Assembly (NCBI GenBank): GCA_016870595.1
Contig: VGBI01000010.1
Location: 1-43,972 of the forward strand
DNA from: Actinomycetota bacterium
GTDB taxonomy: Bacteria > Actinomycetota > Acidimicrobiia > IMCC26256 > PALSA-555
Length of the DNA: 43,972 bases
Direction: 5' to 3'
In this document: positions 24,738 through 32,582 of the stretch, in pieces
Layout of the letters: each line of letters opens with the position of its first letter
Numbering within the stretch: the first letter of the stretch is position 1
Program-made: the position numbers and the translations under genes
The notes under the pieces: model-generated
The model's database searches: none
Seen by the model: the letters and a program-made list of their open reading frames with translations, nothing else
Told to the model about the DNA's origin: nothing

Positions 24738-25595
24738 TCAGCCCGCCGTCGGGTCGTCGGCGGTGACGAAGTCGATGAGCTCCTCCACTGCGCGCACGAG
24801 GGGCTGCTCGAGATCGGTCCAGTCGCGCACGGAGGCGCGGATCCGGCGCCACAGCTCGCGGGGCTCGGCCACCCCGAGCGCCGCGCACACCCCGGCCTTC
24901 CAGTCGGTCCCGCGCGGGATGTCGGGCCAGGCCGGGATGCCGAGCGCCGCCGGTATCACCGCGGCCCACACGTCCACGTAGGGGGTGCCGGTCACGAGCA
25001 CGCACGGGTGCGCGACCGCGGCGGCGATGCGGGCCTCCTTGCTCCCGGGGACGAGGTGGTCGAGCAGCACGCCCACCCGCCGGCCCGGTGCGGGGTCGAT
25101 GGCGCGCAGCACCTCGGCGAGGCGGTCGGCGCCGTCGAGCCGCTCGACCACGACGCCCTCGAGGCGGAGGTCGTCGCCCCACACGTGCTCGACCAGCTCG
25201 GCGTCGTGGATCCCCTCGACCAGGATCCGACCGGCCCGGGCCACCCGGGCCCGAGCCCCGACCACGGCCCGGCTGCCGGAGGCGGTGCGGGCGTCGGTGA
25301 CCCGTCCGGTGGTTCCGGGGGCGGGCCCGGCGGGCCCGGCCGCGGGCACCAGGCGGGCCGGCACGCCGTCGACGAGGAACGTGCCGGGGGCGTTGGGGAA
25401 GCGTCGGGTCTCACCCCGTGCGTCGCAGAGGACCACTGCGTCGGTGGAGCAGTCGACCACGGTCCCGGCGAAGCGGCTCGGCCGGTGCAGGACCATCAGG
25501 CCGGGCGGTGCCCCCACCGCCGGGAGGGCCGGTCCGGCGGGGTCGTCGATCGGGCCGGCGAGGATGCCGGACGGTCGGCGGGGCGCGACGGTCAC
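24738..25595 (-). CDS. DUF3097 family protein with TOPRIM-like core
   Basis: 285 residues from GTG 25595. An N-terminal beta-rich part (LHRPSRFAGTVVDCSTDAVVLCDARGETRRFPN) is followed by a RILVEGIHDAELVEHVWGDDLR segment and VGVLLDHLVPGSKE, which together resemble the Glu and Asp-x-Asp-like metal sites of TOPRIM domains. The rest (PCVLVTGTPYVDVWAAVIP, IPAWPDIPRGTDWKAGVC) is family-specific. DUF3097 is largely confined to Actinobacteria and has no assigned role; nucleic-acid processing is a guess from the TOPRIM-like motif and from dprA/comM nearby. The -10 box is 7 bases upstream. Confidence 0.8.
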   Translation of the reverse strand: MTVAPRRPSGILAGPIDDPAGPALPAVGAPPGLMVLHRPSRFAGTVVDCSTDAVVLCDARGETRRFPNAPGTFLVDGVPARLVPAAGPAGPAPGTTGRVTDARTASGSRAVVGARARVARAGRILVEGIHDAELVEHVWGDDLRLEGVVVERLDGADRLAEVLRAIDPAPGRRVGVLLDHLVPGSKEARIAAAVAHPCVLVTGTPYVDVWAAVIPAALGIPAWPDIPRGTDWKAGVCAALGVAEPRELWRRIRASVRDWTDLEQPLVRAVEELIDFVTADDPTAG

Positions 25596-25602
25596 GGCGA
25601 CG

Positions 25603-25608
25603 AACCTA
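25603..25608 (-). promoter_or_regulatory. -10 box TAGGTT for DUF3097
   Basis: TAGGTT preceded by CG on the minus strand, 7 bases before GTG 25595; leaderless start inferred. Confidence 0.5.
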
Positions 25609-25680
25609 CGGGACGACCGACGTCGGACGGTGCACCGTGACCTCCGCCGGCGTCCGGGTCGACGAGCGGGCCGCGTCCGG

Positions 25681-26844
25681 TCAGGAGGGCCAGACGACCC
25701 CCTGGTGCATGGTGATCCATCCGGTGCGGGTGAGGGTGGTGAGGGCGAGCGCGACCGTCTCGGGGTCGAGTCGGGTGCGGGCGGCGAGCTGCTCGGGGCT
25801 GGCGGGCTCGCCGCCGAGGGCGGCGAGGACGGCCCGGCCGACGGGATCGGGGACGGGGCGCAGCGGTGGGGTGCGGCGGGCCCCGGGGGTCATGCCGAGG
25901 GCGAGCAGCACCTCGTCCCAGTCGGTGAGGGGGTGGGCGCCGTCGGCGATGAGGGCGTTGGTGCCGGCGGCGGCCGGGTTGCGGCGTGAGCCGGGCACCG
26001 CGAAGACCGCCCGGTCATAACGCAGGGCGTGCTCGGCGGTGATGCGGGCGCCGCCGGTGCGGGTGGCCTCGACCACGACGACCACGTCGGCGAGGGCGGC
26101 GATGATGCGGTTGCGGATCGGGAACCGCCACGGGGTGGGCCCGACGCCGTAGCCGGTCTCACCCAGCACCAGACCGTGGGCGCGGACGTCGGCGTAGAGG
26201 CGCCGGTGGCGCCGCGGGTACTCGACGTCGAGGCCGGTGGCGACGACGCCGATCGTGGTGCCGCCGACGGCGACGACGCCGGCGTGGGCGGCCCCGTCGA
26301 TGCCGAGGGCCAGTCCGCTCACGACGGTCACCCCGGCGGCGGCGAGTGTGGCGGCGAGGTCGTGGGCGTCGGCGAGTCCGTGGGGGGTGGCGGTGCGGGT
26401 GCCCACGATCGCGACCCGGGGCCGGTCGAGCGCGTCGGCGCGTGCGCCCTCGGCGACCAGCGCGACGGGGAGGTCGGGGAGCGGCTCGGTGACGGGGAAG
26501 CCGGGGCTGTTCCCGAGCCACACCCGTGCTGCGCGCTGCTCGAGGGTCGAGCGGGTCGCGGCGAGGTCGAGGTCACGGGACCATCGGGCGCAGCACGGGT
26601 CGAGCAGATGGGCGTGGGCGGTGCCGAAGGTGGGGGCGAGCACGGCCCGGGCGGTCCCGGCGACGATACCTCGGGCCGCCGCCGCGGGGCCCGGGTAGTG
26701 CGCGCACAGGAGCCGGATGCGCCGGTGCCCGAGCGTCTCGAGTCCGGCGAGCGCGACGACGGCGACCTGGTCGTCGGTGAGCGGAGGCACCGAGGCAGGG
26801 GAGTGCCCAGGGACGGGACCGGTGGCGTCGGCGGCGGCGGTCAC
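25681..26844 (-). CDS. dprA: DNA-processing protein DprA
   Basis: 387 residues from GTG 26844, overlapping the comM stop. DprA loads RecA onto incoming single-stranded DNA in transformation. The Rossmann-like core shows VAIVGTRTATPHG, VVSGLALGIDGAAHAG, GVVATGLDVEYPRRH, FPIRNRIIAALADVVVVVEA and a GGARITAEHAL stretch. The usual GSR is GTR here, a tolerated change. A helical N-terminal part (LAGLETLGHRRIRLL) and a C-terminal winged helix (PEQLAARTRLDPETVALALTTLTRTGWI) are present. Known competence machinery (comEA/comEC) is not in this window. Confidence 0.94.
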   Translation of the reverse strand: MTAAADATGPVPGHSPASVPPLTDDQVAVVALAGLETLGHRRIRLLCAHYPGPAAAARGIVAGTARAVLAPTFGTAHAHLLDPCCARWSRDLDLAATRSTLEQRAARVWLGNSPGFPVTEPLPDLPVALVAEGARADALDRPRVAIVGTRTATPHGLADAHDLAATLAAAGVTVVSGLALGIDGAAHAGVVAVGGTTIGVVATGLDVEYPRRHRRLYADVRAHGLVLGETGYGVGPTPWRFPIRNRIIAALADVVVVVEATRTGGARITAEHALRYDRAVFAVPGSRRNPAAAGTNALIADGAHPLTDWDEVLLALGMTPGARRTPPLRPVPDPVGRAVLAALGGEPASPEQLAARTRLDPETVALALTTLTRTGWITMHQGVVWPS

Positions 26845-28358
26845 GGGACGTCCTCACGCAGCATGGAGGCGAGCGCGACGTGGGCGGCCCCGATCTCGGG
26901 GGTGTCGTCGAGGTCGGCCAAGGTTCGGGCGACCCGGTGGATGCGGGCGGCGCCCCGACCGGTGAGACGGCGGAGGTCCGACTCGCCGAGCCAGGCGTCG
27001 GTGGCGTCGGGGGAGAGGGGGACGAGCTCGGCCAGGGCCCGGGCGGGCACGTGGGCGTTGCGCGCGAAGGGGTGGTCGCAGTAGCGGGCGTGCTGGCGGG
27101 CCACGGCGGCCTGCACCCGCTCCCGCACCACCGCCGACGACTCCCCGGGAGGTGCGCCGGGCTCGGGGGGCTGGACCGCGACGCGCAGGTCGAAGCGGTC
27201 GAGCAGTGGGGCGGAGAGGCGGCGCCGGTAGCGGGCCCGCTGTGCATCGGTGCAGGTGCACCACGGTGGACCCAACCCGCAGGGACACGGGTTCGTGCAC
27301 GCGACGAGCTGGAAGTCGGCGGGGAACGTGAGGGCGTCGGCCTGACGGCTGATGCGGACGACCCGCTCCTCGAGCGGCTGACGCAGCGCCTCCAGCGCGC
27401 TCGGGGGGAACTCGCCCAGCTCGTCGAGGAAGAGCGCACCTCGGTGGGCGAGGGTCACCTCGCCGGGAGTGACCCGGCTGCTGCCGCCCCCGATGAGCGC
27501 GGCGACCGACACGCTGTGGTGCGGGGACCGGAACGGCCGGCGCGTGGCGAGCCCGCCGACCGGCGCGCGCCCCGCGGCCGAGTGGATGCGGGTCACTGCG
27601 AGCGCGTCGGTGGGGGTGAGCTCGGGCAGGATCGTGGGGAGGCGCCGGGCCAGCATCGTCTTGCCCGCCCCCGGCGGCCCCGCGAGGAGCAGGTGGTGCC
27701 CACCGGCGGCGGCGGTCTCGAGCGCGCGCCGGGCCCACGCGAGCCCACGGACCTCGGCGAGGTCGACCTCGTCGTCGTCGGGTGGTGCCCCCGGATCGCC
27801 GGCACCGTCGGGCCCCGCGACGGGCGCGGGCCAGTCGGGCCAGTCGACGTCGTCGGCGAGGCAGGTGCACAACGACGCGAGGTCGCCGGCGGCCCGGACG
27901 CACACCGAGGCGACCAACGCGGCCTCGGCCGCGTTGCCGGTGGGGACGACCACGCGGTCGACCCCGGCCCGGGCCAGCGTGTCGACGAGCGCGATCGTGC
28001 CGGGCACGGGGCGCACGGTGCCGTCGAGGCCGAGCTCCCCGAGCGCGGCGGTGCGGCGCACCGCCTCGGGCGGCAGGGTCTCGGTGGCGACCAGGATGCC
28101 GAGCGCCACCGCGAGGTCGAGCCCGGCCCCGTGCTTGCGCACCCCGCCCGGCGCGAGGTTCACGGTGATGCGGCGCTGGGGCCACTCGAGCCCGGCCGAG
28201 AGGATCGCGGCGCGCACCCGCTCGCGTGACTCCCGGATTGCGGTGTCGGGCAGCCCGACCACGGTGTACGAGGGCAGCCCGTTGCTGACGTGGACCTCGA
28301 CGGTGACGGGCTGGCCGTCGACCCCGAGGAGGGTGGCACTGGCGACCGAGGCGAGCAC
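26841..28358 (-). CDS. comM: Mg-chelatase-related AAA+ protein ComM (YifB)
   Basis: 505 residues from GTG 28358, chosen because GGAGG (28364-28368) sits 5 bases upstream and the family N-terminus begins there. ComM is a ring helicase that promotes branch migration during natural transformation. The N-terminal Lon-protease-like domain (VTVEVHVSNGLPSYTVVGLPD, ITVNLAPGGVRKHGAGLDLAVALG) is followed by Walker A LAGPPGAGKTMLARRLP near 226, Walker B LFLDELGEF, RPFRSPHHSVS, and the Cys-rich TNPCPCG...CTCT motif. C-terminal chelatase domain (ADLDDTPEIGAAHVALA) is complete. Confidence 0.95.
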   Translation of the reverse strand: MLASVASATLLGVDGQPVTVEVHVSNGLPSYTVVGLPDTAIRESRERVRAAILSAGLEWPQRRITVNLAPGGVRKHGAGLDLAVALGILVATETLPPEAVRRTAALGELGLDGTVRPVPGTIALVDTLARAGVDRVVVPTGNAAEAALVASVCVRAAGDLASLCTCLADDVDWPDWPAPVAGPDGAGDPGAPPDDDEVDLAEVRGLAWARRALETAAAGGHHLLLAGPPGAGKTMLARRLPTILPELTPTDALAVTRIHSAAGRAPVGGLATRRPFRSPHHSVSVAALIGGGSSRVTPGEVTLAHRGALFLDELGEFPPSALEALRQPLEERVVRISRQADALTFPADFQLVACTNPCPCGLGPPWCTCTDAQRARYRRRLSAPLLDRFDLRVAVQPPEPGAPPGESSAVVRERVQAAVARQHARYCDHPFARNAHVPARALAELVPLSPDATDAWLGESDLRRLTGRGAARIHRVARTLADLDDTPEIGAAHVALASMLREDVP

Positions 28359-28438
28359 GGTGACCTCCGGTGACGTGACCGGTGCGGCGCACCGGTGGCC
28401 TGCGGAGGGTCGGACCGCGACCCCGACGGGAGGACCGG

Positions 28439-28444
28439 ACCGTA
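28439..28444 (-). promoter_or_regulatory. -10 box TACGGT for comM-dprA
   Basis: TACGGT on the minus strand about 80 bases upstream of the comM start; inferred leader about 74 bases. The rest of the 232-base gap to xerC holds no further gene. Confidence 0.35.
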
Positions 28445-28576
28445 CCGACGGGGTGTGACGGTGACGGCGGACGATCCGGTGCGCACGGCGCGGGCTGCAC
28501 CCGATCCGCGCGTCGGCGGGCCCACGCGCCCGCGGGTGCTGGGTGCCGGGTGCCGAGTGCCCGGAGGCGCCCGGTG

Positions 28577-28582
28577 TACCGT
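28577..28582 (+). promoter_or_regulatory. -10 box TACCGT for xerC and the sigma gene
   Basis: TACCGT preceded by GTG, 8 bases before ATG 28591; leaderless mRNA inferred. Confidence 0.5.
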
Positions 28583-28590
28583 CGGAGCGC

Positions 28591-29511
28591 ATGGCGTGGG
28601 ACGTCGAGGGGTTCGCGGCCTCCCTCACCGGCCGGAGCGAGCACACGCGGCGGGCCTACGCGCACGACGTCGCCGAGTTCGTGGCCTGGGCCGAGCGGGG
28701 CGGCTGCCCCGAGCCCGCCGACGCCGACCACCGGGCCCTGCGCCGCTACCTCGCCTACCTCGACACCCGGGGCTTCGCCACCCGTACCGTGGCCCGCAAG
28801 GCCGCCGCGGTGCGCGCCTACCTCCGGTACCTGCGCCGCCACGGGGTCATCGCCGAGGACCCGGGGCGCAGCCTGCGGACCCCCAAGGGCGAGGCCCGGC
28901 TCCCTCGGGTGCCCCGCCGGGACGAGGCCGCGGCGTTCCTCGACGCGGCCGCCGCCCGCCCCGACGTCCTCGCCGCCGATGCCGCCGGGGCCCCCGATCC
29001 GGTCGGGCTCGCGGTCGCCCGCCGCGACGTCGCGGTGCTCGAGCTGCTCTACGGCGCCGGCCTGCGGGTCTCCGAGTGCTGCGGGCTGCGCATCCGCGAC
29101 TGCGACCTCGACCGCGGCTTCGTCACCGTGCTCGGGAAGGGCGCGAAGATCCGTCGGGTCCCGTTGGGCGGTCCCGCCCGCGACGCGGTTGCGGCGTACC
29201 TCACCGGGCACCGCCCGGTCCTCGCGCGCGACGACTCGCCCGACGTCGTGTTCCTGAACCGACGGGGTGGTGCGCTCGGCACGCGTGACGCCCGCCGGAT
29301 CGTGGCCGCGATCCCGCTCGCCGACGGTCGGCGCCTGCATCCGCACGCGCTGCGGCACGCGTACGCCACGCACCTGCTCGAGGGCGGTGCCGACCTGCGG
29401 GTGGTGCAGGAGCTGCTCGGCCACGCCGACCTCGCCACGACCCAGATCTACACGCACCTCACCCGCGACCGGCTCCAGGCCGTCTACGAGGCCTCGCACC
29501 CCCGTGCCTGA
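28591..29511 (+). CDS. xerC: Tyrosine recombinase XerC/XerD type
   Basis: 306 residues from ATG 28591. It resolves chromosome dimers at dif. The N-terminal core-binding domain (EHTRRAYAHDVAEFVAWAERGG, RYLAYLDTRGFATRTVARKAAAVRAYLRYL) precedes the catalytic domain with Arg159 in GLRVSE, Lys in LGKGAKIRR, His252-x-x-Arg255 in HPHALRHAYATHLLEGGADLR, His278 in LLGHADLATTQIYTH and nucleophile Tyr287. The full catalytic set is present. XerC versus XerD cannot be settled from one copy; the position beside dprA and the sigma gene matches xerC of mycobacteria and Streptomyces. Confidence 0.93.
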   Translation: MAWDVEGFAASLTGRSEHTRRAYAHDVAEFVAWAERGGCPEPADADHRALRRYLAYLDTRGFATRTVARKAAAVRAYLRYLRRHGVIAEDPGRSLRTPKGEARLPRVPRRDEAAAFLDAAAARPDVLAADAAGAPDPVGLAVARRDVAVLELLYGAGLRVSECCGLRIRDCDLDRGFVTVLGKGAKIRRVPLGGPARDAVAAYLTGHRPVLARDDSPDVVFLNRRGGALGTRDARRIVAAIPLADGRRLHPHALRHAYATHLLEGGADLRVVQELLGHADLATTQIYTHLTRDRLQAVYEASHPRA

Positions 29512-30349
29512 CGAGAACGTCGCGCCGGACGCACGCGACGCCCGCGACGCGCCCGACGTGCCCGACGTGCCCGACGTGCCCGACGTGCATGATGCGGTCG
29601 CGCGCCTCTGGCGTGAGTACCGGCGCGACGCCGACCCGTCGGTGCGCGAGCGCCTGATCCTCCACTACGCGCCCCTCGTGAAGTACGTCGCCGGTCGGGT
29701 CGGCGCCGGACTCCCGCAGCGCATCGAGCAGGCCGACCTCGTCAGCTACGGCATCTTCGGGCTCATCGACGCGATCGACAAGTTCGAACCCGAGCGCGGC
29801 TTCAAGTTCGAGACCTACGCGATGGCGCGGATCCGAGGCGCGATCATCGACGAGCTGCGCGCCATCGACTGGGTCCCGCGCTCGGTGCGGGCCAAGGCGC
29901 GCGCGGTCGAGCAGGCCTACGCCAAGCTCGAGCACGAGCTGCGCCGGACCCCGGAGGACGCCGAGGTCGCCGCCGAGCTTGGGATGAGCCCGGCCGAGTT
30001 CGACGCGGTGCTGGCCCGGATCTCGTTCACGGGGATCGTCGCGCTCGACGACGTCCTCTCGCCGGGTGGTGGCGACGGGGACTCCACGACCACAGTGGCC
30101 GACACCATCGCCGACGACACCCACGACCCGGAGGCCCGGTTCGAGGACGACGAGATGCGACGCCTGCTGGCCGACGCGCTGCACCACGTGTCGGAGCGCG
30201 AGCAGTTCGTCCTGACGTGCTACTACTTCGACGGCATGACCCTGGCCGAGATCGGTGGGGTGCTCGGGGTCACCGAGAGCCGCGTGTGCCAGATCCACAC
30301 CAAGGCGATCCTCCGGCTCCGGACCCACCTGCGCGCCGCGATCGACTGA
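29504..30349 (+). CDS. RNA polymerase sigma factor, WhiG/FliA family
   Basis: 281 residues from GTG 29504, overlapping the xerC end by 8 bases. Sigma region 2 reads LVKYVAGRVGAGLPQRIEQADLVSYGIFGLIDAIDKFEPERGFKFETYAMARIRGAIIDELRAIDWVPRSVR, diagnostic of the WhiG/FliA group. Region 3 (LEHELRRTPEDAEVAAELGMSPAEFDAVL) and region 4 (LTCYYFDGMTLAEIGGVLGVTESRVCQIHTKAILRLR) follow. The N-terminus has a four-fold Pro-Asp-Val repeat. WhiG directs sporulation genes in Streptomyces; FliA directs flagellar genes. No flagellar gene or rsiG-like anti-sigma gene is in this window. The stop codon lies within an 18-bp tandem repeat. Confidence 0.93.
   Translation: MPDENVAPDARDARDAPDVPDVPDVPDVHDAVARLWREYRRDADPSVRERLILHYAPLVKYVAGRVGAGLPQRIEQADLVSYGIFGLIDAIDKFEPERGFKFETYAMARIRGAIIDELRAIDWVPRSVRAKARAVEQAYAKLEHELRRTPEDAEVAAELGMSPAEFDAVLARISFTGIVALDDVLSPGGGDGDSTTTVADTIADDTHDPEARFEDDEMRRLLADALHHVSEREQFVLTCYYFDGMTLAEIGGVLGVTESRVCQIHTKAILRLRTHLRAAID
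29552..29587 (+). repeat. Four 9-bp tandem repeats inside the sigma gene
   Basis: CCCGACGTG occurs four times back to back, encoding four Pro-Asp-Val units in the N-terminal leader of the sigma factor. Because the unit is three codons, copy-number changes would lengthen or shorten the leader without frameshift. Confidence 0.85.
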
Positions 30350-30440
30350 TCCGGCCGAGCCGACTGATCCGGCCGAGCCGACTGATCCGGCCGAGCCGAC
30401 TGATCCGGCCGAGCCGACTGATCCGGCCGAGCCGACTGAC
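30343..30440 (+). repeat. 18-bp tandem repeat spanning the sigma stop codon
   Basis: CGACTGATCCGGCCGAGC is repeated five times without error (30343-30432), followed by a partial sixth copy. The unit is six codons, so each copy places a TGA in the sigma reading frame: six stops at 30347, 30365, 30383, 30401, 30419 and 30437. The region contains no gene of its own; from its end to 30617 I see only GC-rich leader with a hairpin at 30559-30578. Confidence 0.9.
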
Positions 30441-30558
30441 CCCGACGCGATTGCCCCTTCCGGAACCGGCCGGGCCGCGGCAGGTTCGGGGGGCTCCACG
30501 CGGTGGCGTCGGCCACCCCGTCTTCCCCGTTCCGCACGCCGTGCCGGAACCCCCGAGC

Positions 30559-30578
30559 CGTCGCCCGTTCGGGCGGTG
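30559..30578 (+). promoter_or_regulatory. Stem-loop in the M23-fusion leader
   Basis: GCCC-GTTC-GGGC with four more pairs or wobbles outside gives an 8-bp stem 40 bases before the start codon. The 268-base gap between the sigma gene and the M23 fusion otherwise holds only tandem repeats and no clear -10 box. Confidence 0.3.
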
Positions 30579-30617
30579 CCGGGAATCCGGGCGCGGCAAC
30601 GCCTCGGGGAGGTCGGC

Positions 30618-32582
30618 ATGGGCGTCGCAGTCGCGACCAGGGCCGGTGCACGCAGCACCGCATCGTCGGGAGCCGGGTCGGGAGCCGGGTCGACAGCCGG
30701 GTCGGCAGCCGGATCCGGAGACATCGGGGCCACAGGATCCGCAGGAGTCAGATCCGCAGGAGTCAGATCCGCAGGAGTCGGACCCCGAGCCGCCCGGTGC
30801 CGGGCCGCCGTGGCCCGCATCGTCGGTCTCGGCGTCGCGGCCGCGACCACGGTCGGGCCGGTGACGGCCACCCCGGCCCGGGCCGCCGACGACGCCGGGT
30901 GGCGCATGCCGGTGCCCGGCGCCGTGGCCCGACCCTTCGACGCGTCGGCCTCCGACTACGGACCCGGGCACCGCGGGGTCGATCTGGTCGCCGACCCGGG
31001 GGTCGCGGTCGTGGCCGCAGGGCCGGGAACGGTCACCTTCGCCGGTCCGGTCGCCGGGGCCCTGCACGTGGTCGTGCTGCACCGCGGTGGCGTGCGCACG
31101 TCGTACTCCTTCCTCCTCGACCTCGCGGTGGCGGCCGGCGACGTCGTGGCGGGGGGCTCCGTGGTCGGCCGGGCCGGTGGGCCCGATCCCGACGGTGATC
31201 ACGTGGGCGTGGTGCACTTCGGCGTCCGGCTCGGCGAGCGCTACGTCGACCCGTTGCGGCTGTTCGGCGACGGCACCGCCCGGGTCCGGCTCATCCCGCT
31301 CGACCGTGCGCCCCACGAGCGGGGCCGTCCGGTGCCGACGGCCGGGGCGACCGGGCTCCTCGAGGGGCTGCCGGTCGGACCGCCCCCACCCGGCGCCGGT
31401 GGGTGCGGGGCGGGGGTGCCGGCGATCGACGCGCTCGTCCGGGCGGTGTGCGCCGGGATCGACTGGGCCTCCGCGCGCACCGGCGACGCGCTGCGCGCCG
31501 GACTCGGGCTGCTCGCCGACGCGGGCCGGGCCGGGCGCACCCTCGCCCGGTCGCTTGCGCCCGTGCTCACCGACGCGCGTGCCGTGCTCGCCCGCGGCTC
31601 GGCCGCGGCGGTCGCCGCCCTCGCCGACCAGCCCGTCGCCCGGGTGCTGCGCGACCTCGTGGAGGTGGGGGAGCGGTTCCTCGACTGGACCCGGCGGGAG
31701 TGCGACCCCGCCGCAGCACCCGCCGACGGCACCGGGGGCAGCGGTCACCTCGTGATGGCGGTCGCGGGGATCGAGAGCCGGGCCGAGGGTCCGGGCCGCC
31801 GTTCGTTCGGGCTCGACGTCCGCGCCCTCGGGTACCACGCCGACGAGGTCCACTGGTTCTCGTACGCCGCCGACGGGGGCGCGTACGTGGCCGACGACAC
31901 CCACGACGACCTGCGGGTCGCGGCCCGGCGCCTCGCCGCGCAGCTCCGCGCGCTCGACGCCGCCGAGCCCGGCCGCGAGGTCGACCTCATCGCCCACTCC
32001 CAGGGTGGGGTGGTGGTCGAGCAGTTCCTGCGCCACGAGTACGACGCGTCGGATCCGACCTTCCCGCCGATCGGCACGGTCGTCACGCTGGCCTCGCCGC
32101 ACCGGGGCGCACCGCTCGCGACGACGGCCCGGACGCTGCGCCGGGATCGGCGCACCGGTCCGGTCCTCGACCGCATCGCCCCCGTGCTGCCCGGCCCACC
32201 CGCCGACGCCCGATCGGTCGCGCAGCTGGCCGAGGACTCCCGCTTCCTCGAGCGGATGCGCCGGTCGCCGCTCCCCGAGCACGTCGAGGTCACCACCGTC
32301 GGCGGTACCGACGACGTCGTGGTCCCGGCCGACCGCATCCGGATCCCCGGTGCGACCGAGGTCGTCGTCGCGGTCGACGGTCTCACCGACCACGGGGCCA
32401 TCCCCCGCGATCCCCGGGCCCTGCAGGTCGTGCGGAGCGCGCTCGAGCAACGCCCGCCGCCCTGCACGTCGGTGCTCGAGGGACTCCGGGGGGCGGTCAC
32501 CCCGGTGGTCCTGAGCCGGGTCGAGGGGGATCTCGGGGAGCACCTGACCGGCTTCCTCGCGGCACGGGGGGTCCGGCCGTGA
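30618..32582 (+). CDS. Exported degenerate M23 (LytM) domain fused to an alpha/beta hydrolase
   Basis: 654 residues from ATG 30618, chosen for the GGGGAGG site 5 bases upstream; GTG 30810 would give 590 residues and a shorter signal peptide. Residues 1-60 are repetitive. A hydrophobic segment (ARIVGLGVAAATTVG) ends at a likely cleavage ATPARA near 89. The M23 domain (about 96-216) keeps metal ligands His118, Asp122 and His200, but the two catalytic His positions are Phe165 (YSF) and Val198 (VVHF). After an Ala-rich linker with helices (270-360), a serine hydrolase starts at 376: nucleophile Ser461 in AHSQGG, LASPHRGAP near 491, Asp565/566 and His592 (GLTDHG). An M23 gene upstream of rpsB is usual in Actinobacteria; the hydrolase half is not. 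Role: envelope, possibly regulatory binding plus ester hydrolysis. Confidence 0.82.
   Translation: MGVAVATRAGARSTASSGAGSGAGSTAGSAAGSGDIGATGSAGVRSAGVRSAGVGPRAARCRAAVARIVGLGVAAATTVGPVTATPARAADDAGWRMPVPGAVARPFDASASDYGPGHRGVDLVADPGVAVVAAGPGTVTFAGPVAGALHVVVLHRGGVRTSYSFLLDLAVAAGDVVAGGSVVGRAGGPDPDGDHVGVVHFGVRLGERYVDPLRLFGDGTARVRLIPLDRAPHERGRPVPTAGATGLLEGLPVGPPPPGAGGCGAGVPAIDALVRAVCAGIDWASARTGDALRAGLGLLADAGRAGRTLARSLAPVLTDARAVLARGSAAAVAALADQPVARVLRDLVEVGERFLDWTRRECDPAAAPADGTGGSGHLVMAVAGIESRAEGPGRRSFGLDVRALGYHADEVHWFSYAADGGAYVADDTHDDLRVAARRLAAQLRALDAAEPGREVDLIAHSQGGVVVEQFLRHEYDASDPTFPPIGTVVTLASPHRGAPLATTARTLRRDRRTGPVLDRIAPVLPGPPADARSVAQLAEDSRFLERMRRSPLPEHVEVTTVGGTDDVVVPADRIRIPGATEVVVAVDGLTDHGAIPRDPRALQVVRSALEQRPPPCTSVLEGLRGAVTPVVLSRVEGDLGEHLTGFLAARGVRP
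30668..30715 (+). repeat. Four 12-bp units in the M23-fusion N-terminus
   Basis: GGGAGCCGGGTC occurs twice exactly, then twice with substitutions, encoding Gly-Ala-Gly-Ser-type units before the signal segment. In-frame expansion or contraction would not disturb the gene. Confidence 0.7.
30736..30780 (+). repeat. Three 15-bp units in the M23-fusion N-terminus
   Basis: GATCCGCAGGAGTCA is repeated three times (last base altered in the third), encoding SAGVR, SAGVR, SAGVG. It lies just upstream of the hydrophobic signal segment. Confidence 0.85.

Noticed and set aside
30255-30617. Upstream in-frame extension of the M23 fusion through the 18-bp repeat (TDPAEP repeats)
   Set aside because: It overlaps the end of the sigma gene and lacks a ribosome site; ATG 30618 has GGGGAGG at the right distance.
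30530-30617. Resemblance to a cobalamin or c-di-AMP (ydaO) riboswitch before the M23 fusion
   Set aside because: A few words such as GGTGC and GAATCCGG match, but the conserved ACTGT core and B12 box, or the ydaO GCTAACC end, are missing.
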